The notes beneath the pieces are model-generated. The model was given only the letters and a program-made list of their open reading frames with translations, was not told the DNA's origin and did not search any database. From Nocardioides immobilis (lineage in GTDB: Bacteria > Actinomycetota > Actinomycetes > Propionibacteriales > Nocardioidaceae): a DNA stretch of 64,000 nt. Below, piece after piece: positions 51,590 to 59,923 of the stretch; within the stretch, counting starts at the first letter, position 1; each line of letters starts with the position of its first letter. Location: NCBI RefSeq assembly GCF_003515065.1, contig NZ_QXGH01000014.1:124001-188000 (forward strand), given 5' to 3'. The position numbers were made by a program, and so were the translations under genes.

Positions 51590-52816
51590 ATGAGCATCAT
51601 CACCGGTACGACGAGCACGACCAGCACGCCGTCGGAGGTCGAGCGGGCAGAGGCCCGGACCGCCCACAATTACCACCCGCTTCCCGTGGTCCTCGCGCAC
51701 GGCGAGGGAGCCTGGATGACCGACGTCGAGGGCCGCCGCTACCTCGACCTGCTCGCGGGCTACTCCGCGCTCAACTTCGGCCACAGCCACCCGCGCCTGG
51801 TCGCCGCCGCGCACTCCCAGCTCGACAAGCTGACGCTCACCAGCCGCGCGTTCATCCACGACGCGTTCGCCGACTTCTGCGCCGCGCTCGGTGACCTGTG
51901 CGGCAAGGAGCTGGTGCTGCCGATGAACACCGGCGCCGAGGCCGTCGAGACCGCGATCAAGGTCAGCCGCAAGTGGGGGTACGACGTCAAGGGCGTGCCC
52001 GCCGACCAGGCCCGGATCATCGTGGCCGGCGGCAACTTCCACGGCCGCACCACCACCATCGTCGGCTTCTCCGACGACCCCGACGCCCGCGACGGCTTCG
52101 GTCCCTTCACGCCCGGCTTCGACATGGTCCCGTACGGCGACCTCGCCGCCCTCGAGGCCGCGATCACCCCCCACACGGTGGCCGTCCTGATCGAGCCGAT
52201 CCAGGGCGAGGGCGGCGTGATCATCCCGCCCGAGGGCTACCTGCGCGCGGTGCGCGAGGTCTGCACCCGGGAGGACGTCCTCCTCGCCGCCGACGAGATC
52301 CAGGCCGGCCTCGGCCGCACCGGCCGGACGTTCGCGTGCGACCACGAGGGCGTCGTGCCCGACCTCTACGTGCTCGGCAAGGCGCTCGGCGGCGGCATCA
52401 TCCCGGTGTCCGCGGTCGTCGGCAACCGCGACGTGCTCGGCGTGCTCAAGCCCGGCCAGCACGGCTCGACGTTCGGCGGCAACCCGCTCGCCTGCGCGGT
52501 CGGCCACGAGGTGGTCGACATGCTGGCGACCGGCGAGTTCCAGGCCCGCGCGACCGACCTCGGCCTGGTGCTGCGCGAGCGGCTCGACGCGCTCGTCGGG
52601 CACGGCCTGATCGCCGTACGCTCGCGTGGCCTGTGGGCCGGGGTCGACATCGACCCCACGCTCGGCACCGGCCGGCAGATCTGCGAGCGGCTGATGGAGC
52701 GGGGCGTCCTCGCCAAGGACACCCACGGCTCCACCGTCCGGTTCGCTCCGCCGCTCGTCATCACCGACGAGGACCTGCACTGGGGCATCGACCAGCTCGC
52801 CGCCGTCCTCGGCTGA
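51590..52816 (+). CDS. rocD: Ornithine--oxo-acid transaminase
   Basis: 408 residues, ATG after AAGGAGG. Class III aminotransferase: YLDLLAGYSALNFGHSHPRL, LPMNTGAEAVETAIKVSRKWGY, GNFHGRTTTIVGFSDD, EPIQGEGGVIIPP, LLAADEIQAGLGRTG, PLP-Lys in LYVLGKALGGGIIPVSA and STFGGNPLACAV. It converts ornithine to glutamate semialdehyde in arginine breakdown. A GntR-type palindrome lies upstream. Confidence 0.95.
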   Translation: MSIITGTTSTTSTPSEVERAEARTAHNYHPLPVVLAHGEGAWMTDVEGRRYLDLLAGYSALNFGHSHPRLVAAAHSQLDKLTLTSRAFIHDAFADFCAALGDLCGKELVLPMNTGAEAVETAIKVSRKWGYDVKGVPADQARIIVAGGNFHGRTTTIVGFSDDPDARDGFGPFTPGFDMVPYGDLAALEAAITPHTVAVLIEPIQGEGGVIIPPEGYLRAVREVCTREDVLLAADEIQAGLGRTGRTFACDHEGVVPDLYVLGKALGGGIIPVSAVVGNRDVLGVLKPGQHGSTFGGNPLACAVGHEVVDMLATGEFQARATDLGLVLRERLDALVGHGLIAVRSRGLWAGVDIDPTLGTGRQICERLMERGVLAKDTHGSTVRFAPPLVITDEDLHWGIDQLAAVLG

Positions 52817-52878
52817 CCCGAGCCCGCAACGGCTGAGGCCCGCCGCCCTGGGTACCTGCCTGGCAACAGGAGGTAGTC

Positions 52879-53091
52879 ATGAACCGAGGCAGCGGCATCG
52901 GCGGCCTGATCGTGGTGATCTGGCTCTTGATCGGGGTGCTCGCCGCGTTCCAGCGCGGCTACTTCGGGCCTGACAAGGACGTCAACTGTCGAGACTTCGC
53001 CGACACGTCACTGACGATCATCGCGGGGCCGCTGAACTACTTCGGCGTGAACCCGAAGGTGGAGTGCAAGACCCCGAGGCCCTCGAAGTAG
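52879..53091 (+). CDS. Small single-pass membrane protein (70 residues)
   Basis: ATG after AGGAGG. One transmembrane helix near the N-terminus (GGLIVVIWLLIGVLAAF), then a short domain with two cysteines (VNCRDFADTSLTIIAGPLNYFG, VECKTP). I do not recognise a named family. It stands alone after rocD and converges on the next gene with a 4-bp gap. Confidence 0.75.
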   Translation: MNRGSGIGGLIVVIWLLIGVLAAFQRGYFGPDKDVNCRDFADTSLTIIAGPLNYFGVNPKVECKTPRPSK

Positions 53092-53095
53092 CGGG

Positions 53096-53905
53096 TTACG
53101 GCAGCGCGAACTCCGGGTCGGCGGCGGTCGCGACAAGGTCGTGGATCGTGAACTCGAAGCCGGAGACCGGCGTGACGGCGTTGTTGCCGAACAGCGGGTC
53201 CGCAAGGATCCCGACGGCGAGGCCGTCGGAGCGGGTGACGAGCACGGCCATCCGGTCGCCGTCGCCGGCCACCTCGGCCCTCTCGACGCCTGGCAGGCCC
53301 GAGTGGACGCCGTCCCAGACGTCGAAGGTCATCCCGACCTGACTGTCGCGTCGGGAAGTGCTCACCTCGACCTGGACCATCCCGAGGCCGTCCTCGCCGG
53401 CGACGTTCCACCCCAGCTTGGTACCGAGCGAGTCGAAGCCGCACTCCGGCGAGCCACCCGCCTGGATGTTGGTCACCCGGCGTTCGAGGTGCGCGTCGCG
53501 GGGATCGAGGTGCCGGACGAGGATGTCGCGGTAGGACTGCAGCGACGGAGCAACCGCGGGGTCACGCCACAGCGGGGTGGCGGCCCTGTCCCGCATCGAC
53601 TGCTCCGGCTCCTCCGCCGTGATGTCGCCGCACACCGGCGTGGGCTGGGTGCTCGGCGTCGCGGTGCCGCTACCGGCGACGTCCAACGACCGCTCGGGCC
53701 GCTGGTCGGGAGCGCCGTTGTCACCGAGCCGGGTCACCGCGTAGCCGCCCCCGACCAGGCCCGCCACCACGGCCGCCGCCGCGACCGGCGCCAGCCAGCG
53801 CCGGGTACGGGTGTCGTCGGCGGTGATCGCCTCCATCAGCTCGGTACGACGCCGCGCCCTCGCCTCGTCGCTCAGCCGGCGCTCGGGGATCTGCTGGTCC
53901 ATCAT
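53096..53905 (-). CDS. Membrane-anchored partner of an ECF sigma factor
   Basis: 269 residues from ATG 53905, ATGA overlap with the sigma gene. Basic cytoplasmic segment, transmembrane helix (APVAAAAVVAGLVGGGYAV, about 40-58), then an extracellular domain with a pair of cysteines (TPVCGDITAEE and SPECGFDSLG) likely to form a disulphide. No anti-sigma zinc motif. Role inferred from coupling. Confidence 0.72.
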   Translation of the reverse strand: MMDQQIPERRLSDEARARRRTELMEAITADDTRTRRWLAPVAAAAVVAGLVGGGYAVTRLGDNGAPDQRPERSLDVAGSGTATPSTQPTPVCGDITAEEPEQSMRDRAATPLWRDPAVAPSLQSYRDILVRHLDPRDAHLERRVTNIQAGGSPECGFDSLGTKLGWNVAGEDGLGMVQVEVSTSRRDSQVGMTFDVWDGVHSGLPGVERAEVAGDGDRMAVLVTRSDGLAVGILADPLFGNNAVTPVSGFEFTIHDLVATAADPEFALP

Positions 53906-54510
53906 CGGTTCCTCTCCTCGTCGGATCGGCTCATGAGCTCGGCGAGACGGGTGCGCGACCGGGACAGCCGGCTGCGCACGGTGCCGACGGGGACGCCGAT
54001 CACCTCGGCGGCCTGCTGGTAGGTCAGTCCGTCCCAGGCGACCAGCATCAGGATCTGCTGGTCGGGCTCCGGGAGCTGCTCCACGGCGGCGACGAGCTCG
54101 GCCATCCGGCGCTCGTCGTCGACCCGGCCGGCCACCGCGTCGGCGTGGTCGTCCTCGTGGACGCCGCCCTCGACGAGGTGCAGCTTGGCGCCCAGCGCGG
54201 TCTGCCGTCGTTGGCTGCGCAGGCTGTTGCGGCACACGTTGCCCGCCACGCCGTACAGCCACGGCAGCAGCTCACCGTCGTACGCCACCGCACGACCGCG
54301 GACCCGCCACACCTCGAGGAAGGCCGCCGCCATCGCGTCCTCGGCGACCGACCACGACGCCGTACGCCGGAAGCAGAAGTTGTAGATCCGGTCCGCGTAG
54401 CGGTCGTAGATCTCCCCCATCGCCTCCGGGTCGCCCGCCCGCAGCCGGGCCGCGAGGACGTCGTCGGTCACCCCGTCACTCTCGCGGATCCCGAGCTCAC
54501 TTGCCTTCAT
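53902..54510 (-). CDS. ECF RNA polymerase sigma factor
   Basis: 202 residues. Region 2 AMGEIYDRYADRIYNFCFRRTASWSVAEDAMAAAFLEVWR with the LPWLYGVAGNVCRNSLRS segment; region 4 LPEPDQQILMLVAWDGLTYQQAAEVIGVPVGTVRSRLSRSRTRL. A different ECF subgroup from the two SigE-family factors. Coupled to its membrane partner. Confidence 0.92.
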   Translation of the reverse strand: MKASELGIRESDGVTDDVLAARLRAGDPEAMGEIYDRYADRIYNFCFRRTASWSVAEDAMAAAFLEVWRVRGRAVAYDGELLPWLYGVAGNVCRNSLRSQRRQTALGAKLHLVEGGVHEDDHADAVAGRVDDERRMAELVAAVEQLPEPDQQILMLVAWDGLTYQQAAEVIGVPVGTVRSRLSRSRTRLAELMSRSDEERNR

Positions 54511-54565
54511 GCCGGGTCATGTCCGGCACCGGCACGAGGGTTCCCGATCGAGGAGGACCCGTTGA

Positions 54566-55159
54566 TCAGTCGAGGGTGGCGACCAGCGCCGGCAGCGCGT
54601 CGGTGACGATCTTCGCCAGCTCGTCGCGGGTCACGCCGTCCGGAGCGTCGCACCAGGCGAGCACCGTGTCCTCGACGAACGCCACCCAGCCGCGCACGAC
54701 CAGGCGGGTCGCCGGGGTGTCCGCCAGCAGCGCGTCGACGCCGGGGGTCGCGAAGGTCCGGTCGATCATCGCCGCTCGGGCGTTCTCGTAGATGGCGCGC
54801 ACGGTCTCGTTGCCGCCCGCGGCGGCCCGGACGAGCGAGCGGTAGCCCTCGTAGTTGGCGATCACGTAGTCGACGTACGCCGTCAGCGACGCCAGCAGCT
54901 TCACGATCGGGTCGTCGCCCTCCGGGGGCTCCGTCTGCGCGATCAGGTCGTCGGCTGCGCGTTGCACGACGGCCTCCCGGAAGCCCTGCTTGCTCCCGAA
55001 GTAGTGGTAGATCAGCCCGCGCGAGATCCCGGCCTCCTCGCTGAGCCGGTCGATGGAGATCTCGTCGATCGTGGTGCCGGCGAAGAGCCGCAAGCCGAGC
55101 TCGAGCAGCTGCTCGCGGCGCTGCTCGGGCGTGAGTCGGGTGCGGGTGGTGGCGGTCAC
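54566..55159 (-). CDS. TetR-family transcriptional regulator
   Basis: 197 residues, GTG start. HTH: RREQLLELGLRLFAGTTIDEISIDRLSEEAGISRGLIYHYFGSKQGFREAVV. The ligand domain is unremarkable. Divergent from the monooxygenase by 49 bp; a perfect inverted repeat lies between, so it probably represses both directions. Confidence 0.93.
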   Translation of the reverse strand: MTATTRTRLTPEQRREQLLELGLRLFAGTTIDEISIDRLSEEAGISRGLIYHYFGSKQGFREAVVQRAADDLIAQTEPPEGDDPIVKLLASLTAYVDYVIANYEGYRSLVRAAAGGNETVRAIYENARAAMIDRTFATPGVDALLADTPATRLVVRGWVAFVEDTVLAWCDAPDGVTRDELAKIVTDALPALVATLD

Positions 55160-55168
55160 GTGGACATT

Positions 55169-55189
55169 CTATTGACGAAAATTCAATAG
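55169..55189. promoter_or_regulatory. TetR operator candidate CTATTGA-N7-TCAATAG
   Basis: Perfect 7-bp arms in the only AT-rich stretch between tetR and the monooxygenase gene. Confidence 0.7.
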
Positions 55190-55208
55190 CGCCAGTACGT
55201 TCGTCGGC

Positions 55209-56756
55209 ATGGCCAAGAAGACCACCCCGAAAGCCGGCGCTCCATCGACCTCGCAGCTGGTCGACCACCTGATCATCGGTGCCGGGTTCGCCGGCCTCGC
55301 TGCCGCCATCAAGCTCGACCAGGCAGGCGAGAGCGACTTCGTCGTCATCGAGAAGGACAGCGACGTCGGCGGCACCTGGCACATCAACACCTATCCCGGC
55401 GCGGAGTGCGACGTCCCGAGCCAGCTCTACTCCTACTCGTTCGCGCTCAACCCGAGCTGGTCGAAGGTCTACTCCCCGCAGCAGGAGATCTGGGAGTACA
55501 CCAAGCGGGTCGCCGAGGACGCGGACGTGCTCGACCGCTTCGTCTTCAACACCGCCGTCGTCGACGCGACGTGGGACGACACCGCGCAGCGCTGGCGGGT
55601 GACGACGACCGATGGTGAGTACGCCGCCCGCACGGTCATCTCCGGCTCCGGCGGCCTGTCCGAGCCGCGACTGCCCGAGATCGACGGCATCGACACCTTC
55701 CAGGGCGAGGTCTTCCACTCCGCCCGCTGGAACCACGACGTGGACCTGACCGGCAAGCGGGTCGCGGTCATCGGCACCGGCGCCTCGGCGGTCCAGCTCG
55801 TCCCCGAGCTGCAGAAGACTCTGCAATCGAGTGGCGGCCATATCGACGTCTACCAGCGCACCCCGAACTGGATCATCCCCCGCAACGAGCGCCGCTTCAC
55901 CGCCATCGAGAAGGCCGCGTTCAAGCACGTGCCCGGCCTCCAGCGCGCGGCCCGCGCCGCGGTCTACGCGACCCTCGAGGGCCGGGTGCCGGCGTTCAAC
56001 CGCTTCCCCGCGCTCCTCCAGCTCGCCGAGAGGCAGGGCAAGCAGAACATCGCCAAGGCGATCCAGGACCCGGAGCTGCGGGCCAAGGTCACGCCCGACT
56101 ACCGCGCGGGCTGCAAGCGGATCCTGATCTCCAACGCGTGGTATCCCGCGCTCGCCTCCGACAACGTCGACCTGGTCACCGACTCGATCGCCAAGGTCAC
56201 CGGCGACGCGATCGTCACCGCCGACGGCGTCGAGCGGCCGGTCGACGTACTCGTCGTCGCCACCGGGTTCTACGTCACCGAGCCGCCGATCGCCCAGCAC
56301 GTCACCGGCCGCGACGGCCGGACCCTGGCCGAGGTGTGGGACGAGCACGGCATGGCCGCCTACAAGGGCACGACCATCCACGGCTTCCCGAACCTGTTCC
56401 AGCTCGTGGGGCCCAACACCGCGCTCGGGCACTCGTCGATGATCTTCCAGATCGAGTCCCAGGTGCGCTACGTCGTCGACGCGGCCCGCACCATGCGGCG
56501 CGAGGGCCTCGGCGCGGTCGAGCCCACCGCGGCCGCGCAGGAGGAGTGGACCTCGGCCATCCAGGAGCGGATGGGTCCGACCGTGTGGACCACCGGCGGC
56601 TGCGCCAGCTGGTACCTCGACAAGTTCGGCAACAACACGACGCTGTGGCCGGGCCAGACCTTCACGTTCCGCGCACATCTGTCCCGCTTCGACGTCGACC
56701 AGTACGACACTTACACCCGAGCCCCGCTCACCACTGCCGAGGAGGCACTCGCATGA
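55209..56756 (+). CDS. Flavin monooxygenase, Baeyer-Villiger type
   Basis: 515 residues. First Rossmann LIIGAGFAGLAAAIKLDQAG, FAD segment VGGTWHINTYPGAECDVPS, BVMO fingerprint FQGEVFHSARWNHD (F-x-G-x3-H-x3-W), second Rossmann VAVIGTGASAVQLVPEL, and VVATGFYVTEPPI. It inserts oxygen next to a ketone using NADPH. Its stop overlaps the SDR start (ATGA), suggesting alcohol to ketone to ester. Confidence 0.93.
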   Translation: MAKKTTPKAGAPSTSQLVDHLIIGAGFAGLAAAIKLDQAGESDFVVIEKDSDVGGTWHINTYPGAECDVPSQLYSYSFALNPSWSKVYSPQQEIWEYTKRVAEDADVLDRFVFNTAVVDATWDDTAQRWRVTTTDGEYAARTVISGSGGLSEPRLPEIDGIDTFQGEVFHSARWNHDVDLTGKRVAVIGTGASAVQLVPELQKTLQSSGGHIDVYQRTPNWIIPRNERRFTAIEKAAFKHVPGLQRAARAAVYATLEGRVPAFNRFPALLQLAERQGKQNIAKAIQDPELRAKVTPDYRAGCKRILISNAWYPALASDNVDLVTDSIAKVTGDAIVTADGVERPVDVLVVATGFYVTEPPIAQHVTGRDGRTLAEVWDEHGMAAYKGTTIHGFPNLFQLVGPNTALGHSSMIFQIESQVRYVVDAARTMRREGLGAVEPTAAAQEEWTSAIQERMGPTVWTTGGCASWYLDKFGNNTTLWPGQTFTFRAHLSRFDVDQYDTYTRAPLTTAEEALA

Positions 56757-57586
56757 AGTCGCTGCAGGACAAGGTCGTCGTCATCACCGGAGCCGGCTCC
56801 GGGATCGGCCGCGCACTCGCCCTGAACCTCGCCGACAAGGGCGCCCGGCTCGCACTGTCGGACGTCAACGAGGAGGGCCTCGCCGAGACCGTCGTCCTCG
56901 CCGAGAAGGCGGGCGCCGAGGTCCGCAGCGACCGCCTCGACGTCGCCGACCGTGCGGCGTTCGAGACGTACGCCGCCGCGATCGCCGCCCACTTCGGGCA
57001 GGTCAACGTCGTGATCAACAACGCCGGCGTGGCGCTGGCCGGCGACTTCGTCGACCTCGAGATGAAGGACATCGACTGGATCATGGGGATCAACTTCTGG
57101 GGCGTCGTGCACGGCTCGAAGTTCTTCCTGCCGCACCTGATCGAGTCCGGCGACGGCCACCTGGTCAACATCTCCTCCCTCTTCGGGCTGGTCTCGATGC
57201 CGGGCCAGAGCATGTACAACGCTTCGAAGTACGCCGTCCGCGGCATGACCGAGGCGATCCGCGAGGAGATGCTGATCTCCGGCCACAAGGTCGGCGTCAC
57301 GGCCGTCCACCCCGGTGGCATCAAGACCGCGATCGCCCGCAACGCCCGGGTGTCCGAGCACGAGGACAAGGCCGCGACCGCCAAGCTCTTCGACGAGAAG
57401 CTGGCCCGGATGACCCCGGAGCGGGCTGCCGAGATCATCGTCAAGGGCATCAAGAAGAACCAGGCCCGGGTGCTCGTCGGCCTCGACGCCCACGCGCTGC
57501 ACACGTTCGGCAAGCTCGCCGGCTCGCGCTACCAGGACGTCGTCGCGTTCGGCTCGAAGCGGATCCTGCCCGCGAAGCCCCTCTGA
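56753..57586 (+). CDS. Short-chain dehydrogenase/reductase
   Basis: 277 residues. TGxxxGxG motif ITGAGSGIGRALAL, NNAG in VINNAGVALAG, catalytic Ser in NISSLFGLVSMPG and YxxxK in YNASKYAVRG. It interconverts an alcohol and ketone; coupled to the monooxygenase. Stop only 3 bp from the convergent thrE stop. Confidence 0.94.
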   Translation: MKSLQDKVVVITGAGSGIGRALALNLADKGARLALSDVNEEGLAETVVLAEKAGAEVRSDRLDVADRAAFETYAAAIAAHFGQVNVVINNAGVALAGDFVDLEMKDIDWIMGINFWGVVHGSKFFLPHLIESGDGHLVNISSLFGLVSMPGQSMYNASKYAVRGMTEAIREEMLISGHKVGVTAVHPGGIKTAIARNARVSEHEDKAATAKLFDEKLARMTPERAAEIIVKGIKKNQARVLVGLDAHALHTFGKLAGSRYQDVVAFGSKRILPAKPL

Positions 57587-57589
57587 CGG

Positions 57590-58954
57590 CTACTCGTCCC
57601 CGGACGGTCCCCGGCCCCGCTGGCGTCGCCGGCGGTACCGGGTGACGCCGACCAGCCGCGGCCCGGCCAGCCGGGTCTCGACCCGGCGGGCCTCGCGCTT
57701 GACGGGCTGGGCGACGTACTCCCCCAGGATCACGCCGGCCGCGAGCGCCGTGGCCACCGAGGCCGCGGTCACCATCGCCAGCAGGCCCTGGGCCGGCGCC
57801 GGGTCGGCGTTCGCCCCGAGGAGCGAGAGGCCGCGGTAGATCGACAGACCGGGCAGCAACGGCACCACGGCCGACACCACGACGACCAACGGCGGGACCC
57901 GCAGCCGCCCGGCGAGGGTGTAGCTGACCAGGCCGACGGCGAACGCCGCGATGCCGACCGCCCAGGGTCGTCCGAAGTCCTGGCCGGCGACCGCTTCGGT
58001 GATGGCGAGCGCGCCTCCCGCCAGCAGGCCGATCGGGGCGAGCGTCCGCAGCGGCGCGTACGACGAGAACGAGAACGCCGCCGCCGCGACGGCGGCTCCG
58101 AGCGCCGCGACCGTGACGCCGACCAGGTCCGTGCGCGCGGGCTCCAACGGAGGCAGGCCGAGTCCGACCGCGGTGGCGAAGCTGAGCCCGCCGCTGACGC
58201 CGGCGATGATCCCGGCGGTCGCGAGCACCGCCTCGAGCAGCCGCGCACTTCCGGTGACGTAGAAGCCCGACATCGCGTCCTGGATCGCTCCCATGAACCC
58301 GATGCCGGCGAGCAGCATGATGATGTTCGCGGTGACCACCAGGGAGGCGTCCATGGTGACGAGCGGCTCGGTGGCACGAGTGGCGGCCGCCGCCAGCACG
58401 GTCGCGACCGCGCCGCCCGCGATCTGCTGGTAGAACACCGGCACCCGGCGCTTCGTCAACGCGTGCTGGAGCCGGTCGATCGCCACCGCCGCGACGAAGG
58501 CGACCGCGAGCACAGCGGGGCTGCCGCCCAGTTGCAGGGCGATCCCCGCACACATCACGCCCCAGCCGACGGTCGCGGCCCACCGCGGCCGGGCGTGGCC
58601 GGAGGACGCGATCCGGGCGATCTCCGCACGCGCCTCGCGCAGGCCCGTCCGCTCCGCCACGACGTCGCGGACCAGGTGGTCGACCTTGGTCAGGTCGTCG
58701 TAGTCGATCTCCCGCTGGGTCACCGACCGGATCTGCACGATCGCCGGCTCGTCCGGCTCGGCCTGCGCGCTCATCGCCAGCTGCGTGAACGTCACATCGA
58801 CCTCGGTCCGCCGTACGCCGAGCGCGTGCGCGACCGCTCGCATCGTGGCCGTGACGTCGGCAGCGCCTGCACCCGACGCGAGCAACATCTCGCCGACCCG
58901 CAGGCAGAGGTCGAGGCGCTGCGTCAGCTCCCGGGCATCGACCATGCGCGCCAT
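57590..58954 (-). CDS. thrE: Threonine/serine exporter, ThrE family
   Basis: 454 residues. N-terminal ThrE domain (RVGEMLLASGAGAADVTATMRAVAHALGV, VHFTQLAMS-like strand, RSVTQREIDYDDL) followed by about ten membrane helices with GGSPAVLAVAFVAAVAID, GFMGAIQDAMSGFYVTGSARLLEAVL, and VVVSAVVPLLPGLSIYRGL. Exports small hydroxy amino acids. ATG at 58954 or 58945. Confidence 0.93.
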   Translation of the reverse strand: MARMVDARELTQRLDLCLRVGEMLLASGAGAADVTATMRAVAHALGVRRTEVDVTFTQLAMSAQAEPDEPAIVQIRSVTQREIDYDDLTKVDHLVRDVVAERTGLREARAEIARIASSGHARPRWAATVGWGVMCAGIALQLGGSPAVLAVAFVAAVAIDRLQHALTKRRVPVFYQQIAGGAVATVLAAAATRATEPLVTMDASLVVTANIIMLLAGIGFMGAIQDAMSGFYVTGSARLLEAVLATAGIIAGVSGGLSFATAVGLGLPPLEPARTDLVGVTVAALGAAVAAAAFSFSSYAPLRTLAPIGLLAGGALAITEAVAGQDFGRPWAVGIAAFAVGLVSYTLAGRLRVPPLVVVVSAVVPLLPGLSIYRGLSLLGANADPAPAQGLLAMVTAASVATALAAGVILGEYVAQPVKREARRVETRLAGPRLVGVTRYRRRRQRGRGPSGDE

Positions 58955-58983
58955 GCTGGCACGCCTCTGGTAGACACCGTTGC

Positions 58984-59499
58984 GTGACTCCCGACCAGCC
59001 GATCCGGGTCGTGATGACCAAGTGGGGCGACCGGCCGCACTGGGAGTACGACGCCGTCTACCTCGGCAGCGACCAGCACGGTGACTGGCTCGGCTGCCCG
59101 GTCGGCACCTTCTACCGCCGGCCCGGGATGGAGTTCGTCGCGCCGTTCGCCGGGGTGGTGCTGGTGCCGGCGGGTGGGGAGGCCCACCTGGCGGCGTTCA
59201 ACGACGAGCATGCGAAAGCCTGGACGTACGTCGACATGACCACCCCGCCGGTGTGGGACGGCACGACCCTGCGCGCCGTGGACCTCGACCTCGACGTGGT
59301 GAAGAGGCAGGACGGCACCGTGTACCTCGATGACGAGGACGAGTTCCTCGAGCACCAGACCACCTTCGGCTATCCCCCGGAGGTGGTCGCGATGGCCGAG
59401 CGCTCCGCCGCCCAGGTGCTGGCCGCCGTACGAGCGGGGGCAGCGCCGTACGACGGCACGGCCGACGCCTGGCTGGTGCGGCTCATGCGTCGTACCTGA
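58984..59499 (+). CDS. DUF402 protein
   Basis: 171 residues, GTG start. DUF402 pattern: VVMTKWGDRPHWEYDAVYLG, YVDMTTPPVWDGTTLRAVDLDLDVVKRQDGTVYLDDEDEFLEH with the conserved acidic metal/nucleotide-binding set. Related to nucleoside di/triphosphate phosphatases. The last codons (RRT) and stop come from the 65-bp repeat. Confidence 0.9.
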   Translation: MTPDQPIRVVMTKWGDRPHWEYDAVYLGSDQHGDWLGCPVGTFYRRPGMEFVAPFAGVVLVPAGGEAHLAAFNDEHAKAWTYVDMTTPPVWDGTTLRAVDLDLDVVKRQDGTVYLDDEDEFLEHQTTFGYPPEVVAMAERSAAQVLAAVRAGAAPYDGTADAWLVRLMRRT

Positions 59500-59551
59500 A
59501 GTTCCGGCCCTGAAATCGGCGAAATAGGGGCCGAAAGTTCAGGTACGACGC
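59487..59551. repeat. 65-bp palindromic repeat, copy 2, between convergent genes
   Basis: Same ends as copy 1 (gcgtcgtacctgaagtt ... aagttcaggtacgacgc). It again encodes R-R-T-stop at the end of a rightward gene and sits before a convergent stop (59555). Confidence 0.9.
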
Positions 59552-59554
59552 GCG

Positions 59555-59923
59555 CTACGACGGGCTGCTGAGCACCGAGTTCGGCTGGAAGGTCGGGCGC
59601 CGGTCCACGTCCTCGCGGGACGGGCGGACGAACTCGAAGCCCGCGGTCGCGACGACCTCCCACCCGGGATCGGCGCCGGGGTCGCGGAGCAGGGCGTCGG
59701 CGCAGGCACGGTGCAGCGGCGGGGCGTGGAAGGCGTTGCGGCCGACCTCGTCAGGCGTGCCGACGAAGACCACCGGCCGGCCGAGCGACTCCGCACAGAC
59801 GCCACAGATCCGGCTCAGCGCGCACTGGGTGACCCGACGGCCGACCAGCTCCCCCAGCCCACCTTCGGGCGAGGGGTCCCAGGCGAACGGGCCGTCCATG
59901 CCGTTCGGCGTCTGCATCGCCAT
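59555..59923 (-). CDS. Small Cys/His-rich protein downstream of the desaturase
   Basis: 122 residues from ATG 59923, overlapping the desaturase stop (TGATG). C-x4-C-type cluster in TQCALSRICGVCAESLGRP and PPLHRACADALL suggest a zinc or iron site. No family recognised. Third gene of the reductase-desaturase unit, so possibly an accessory factor. Confidence 0.65.
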   Translation of the reverse strand: MAMQTPNGMDGPFAWDPSPEGGLGELVGRRVTQCALSRICGVCAESLGRPVVFVGTPDEVGRNAFHAPPLHRACADALLRDPGADPGWEVVATAGFEFVRPSREDVDRRPTFQPNSVLSSPS

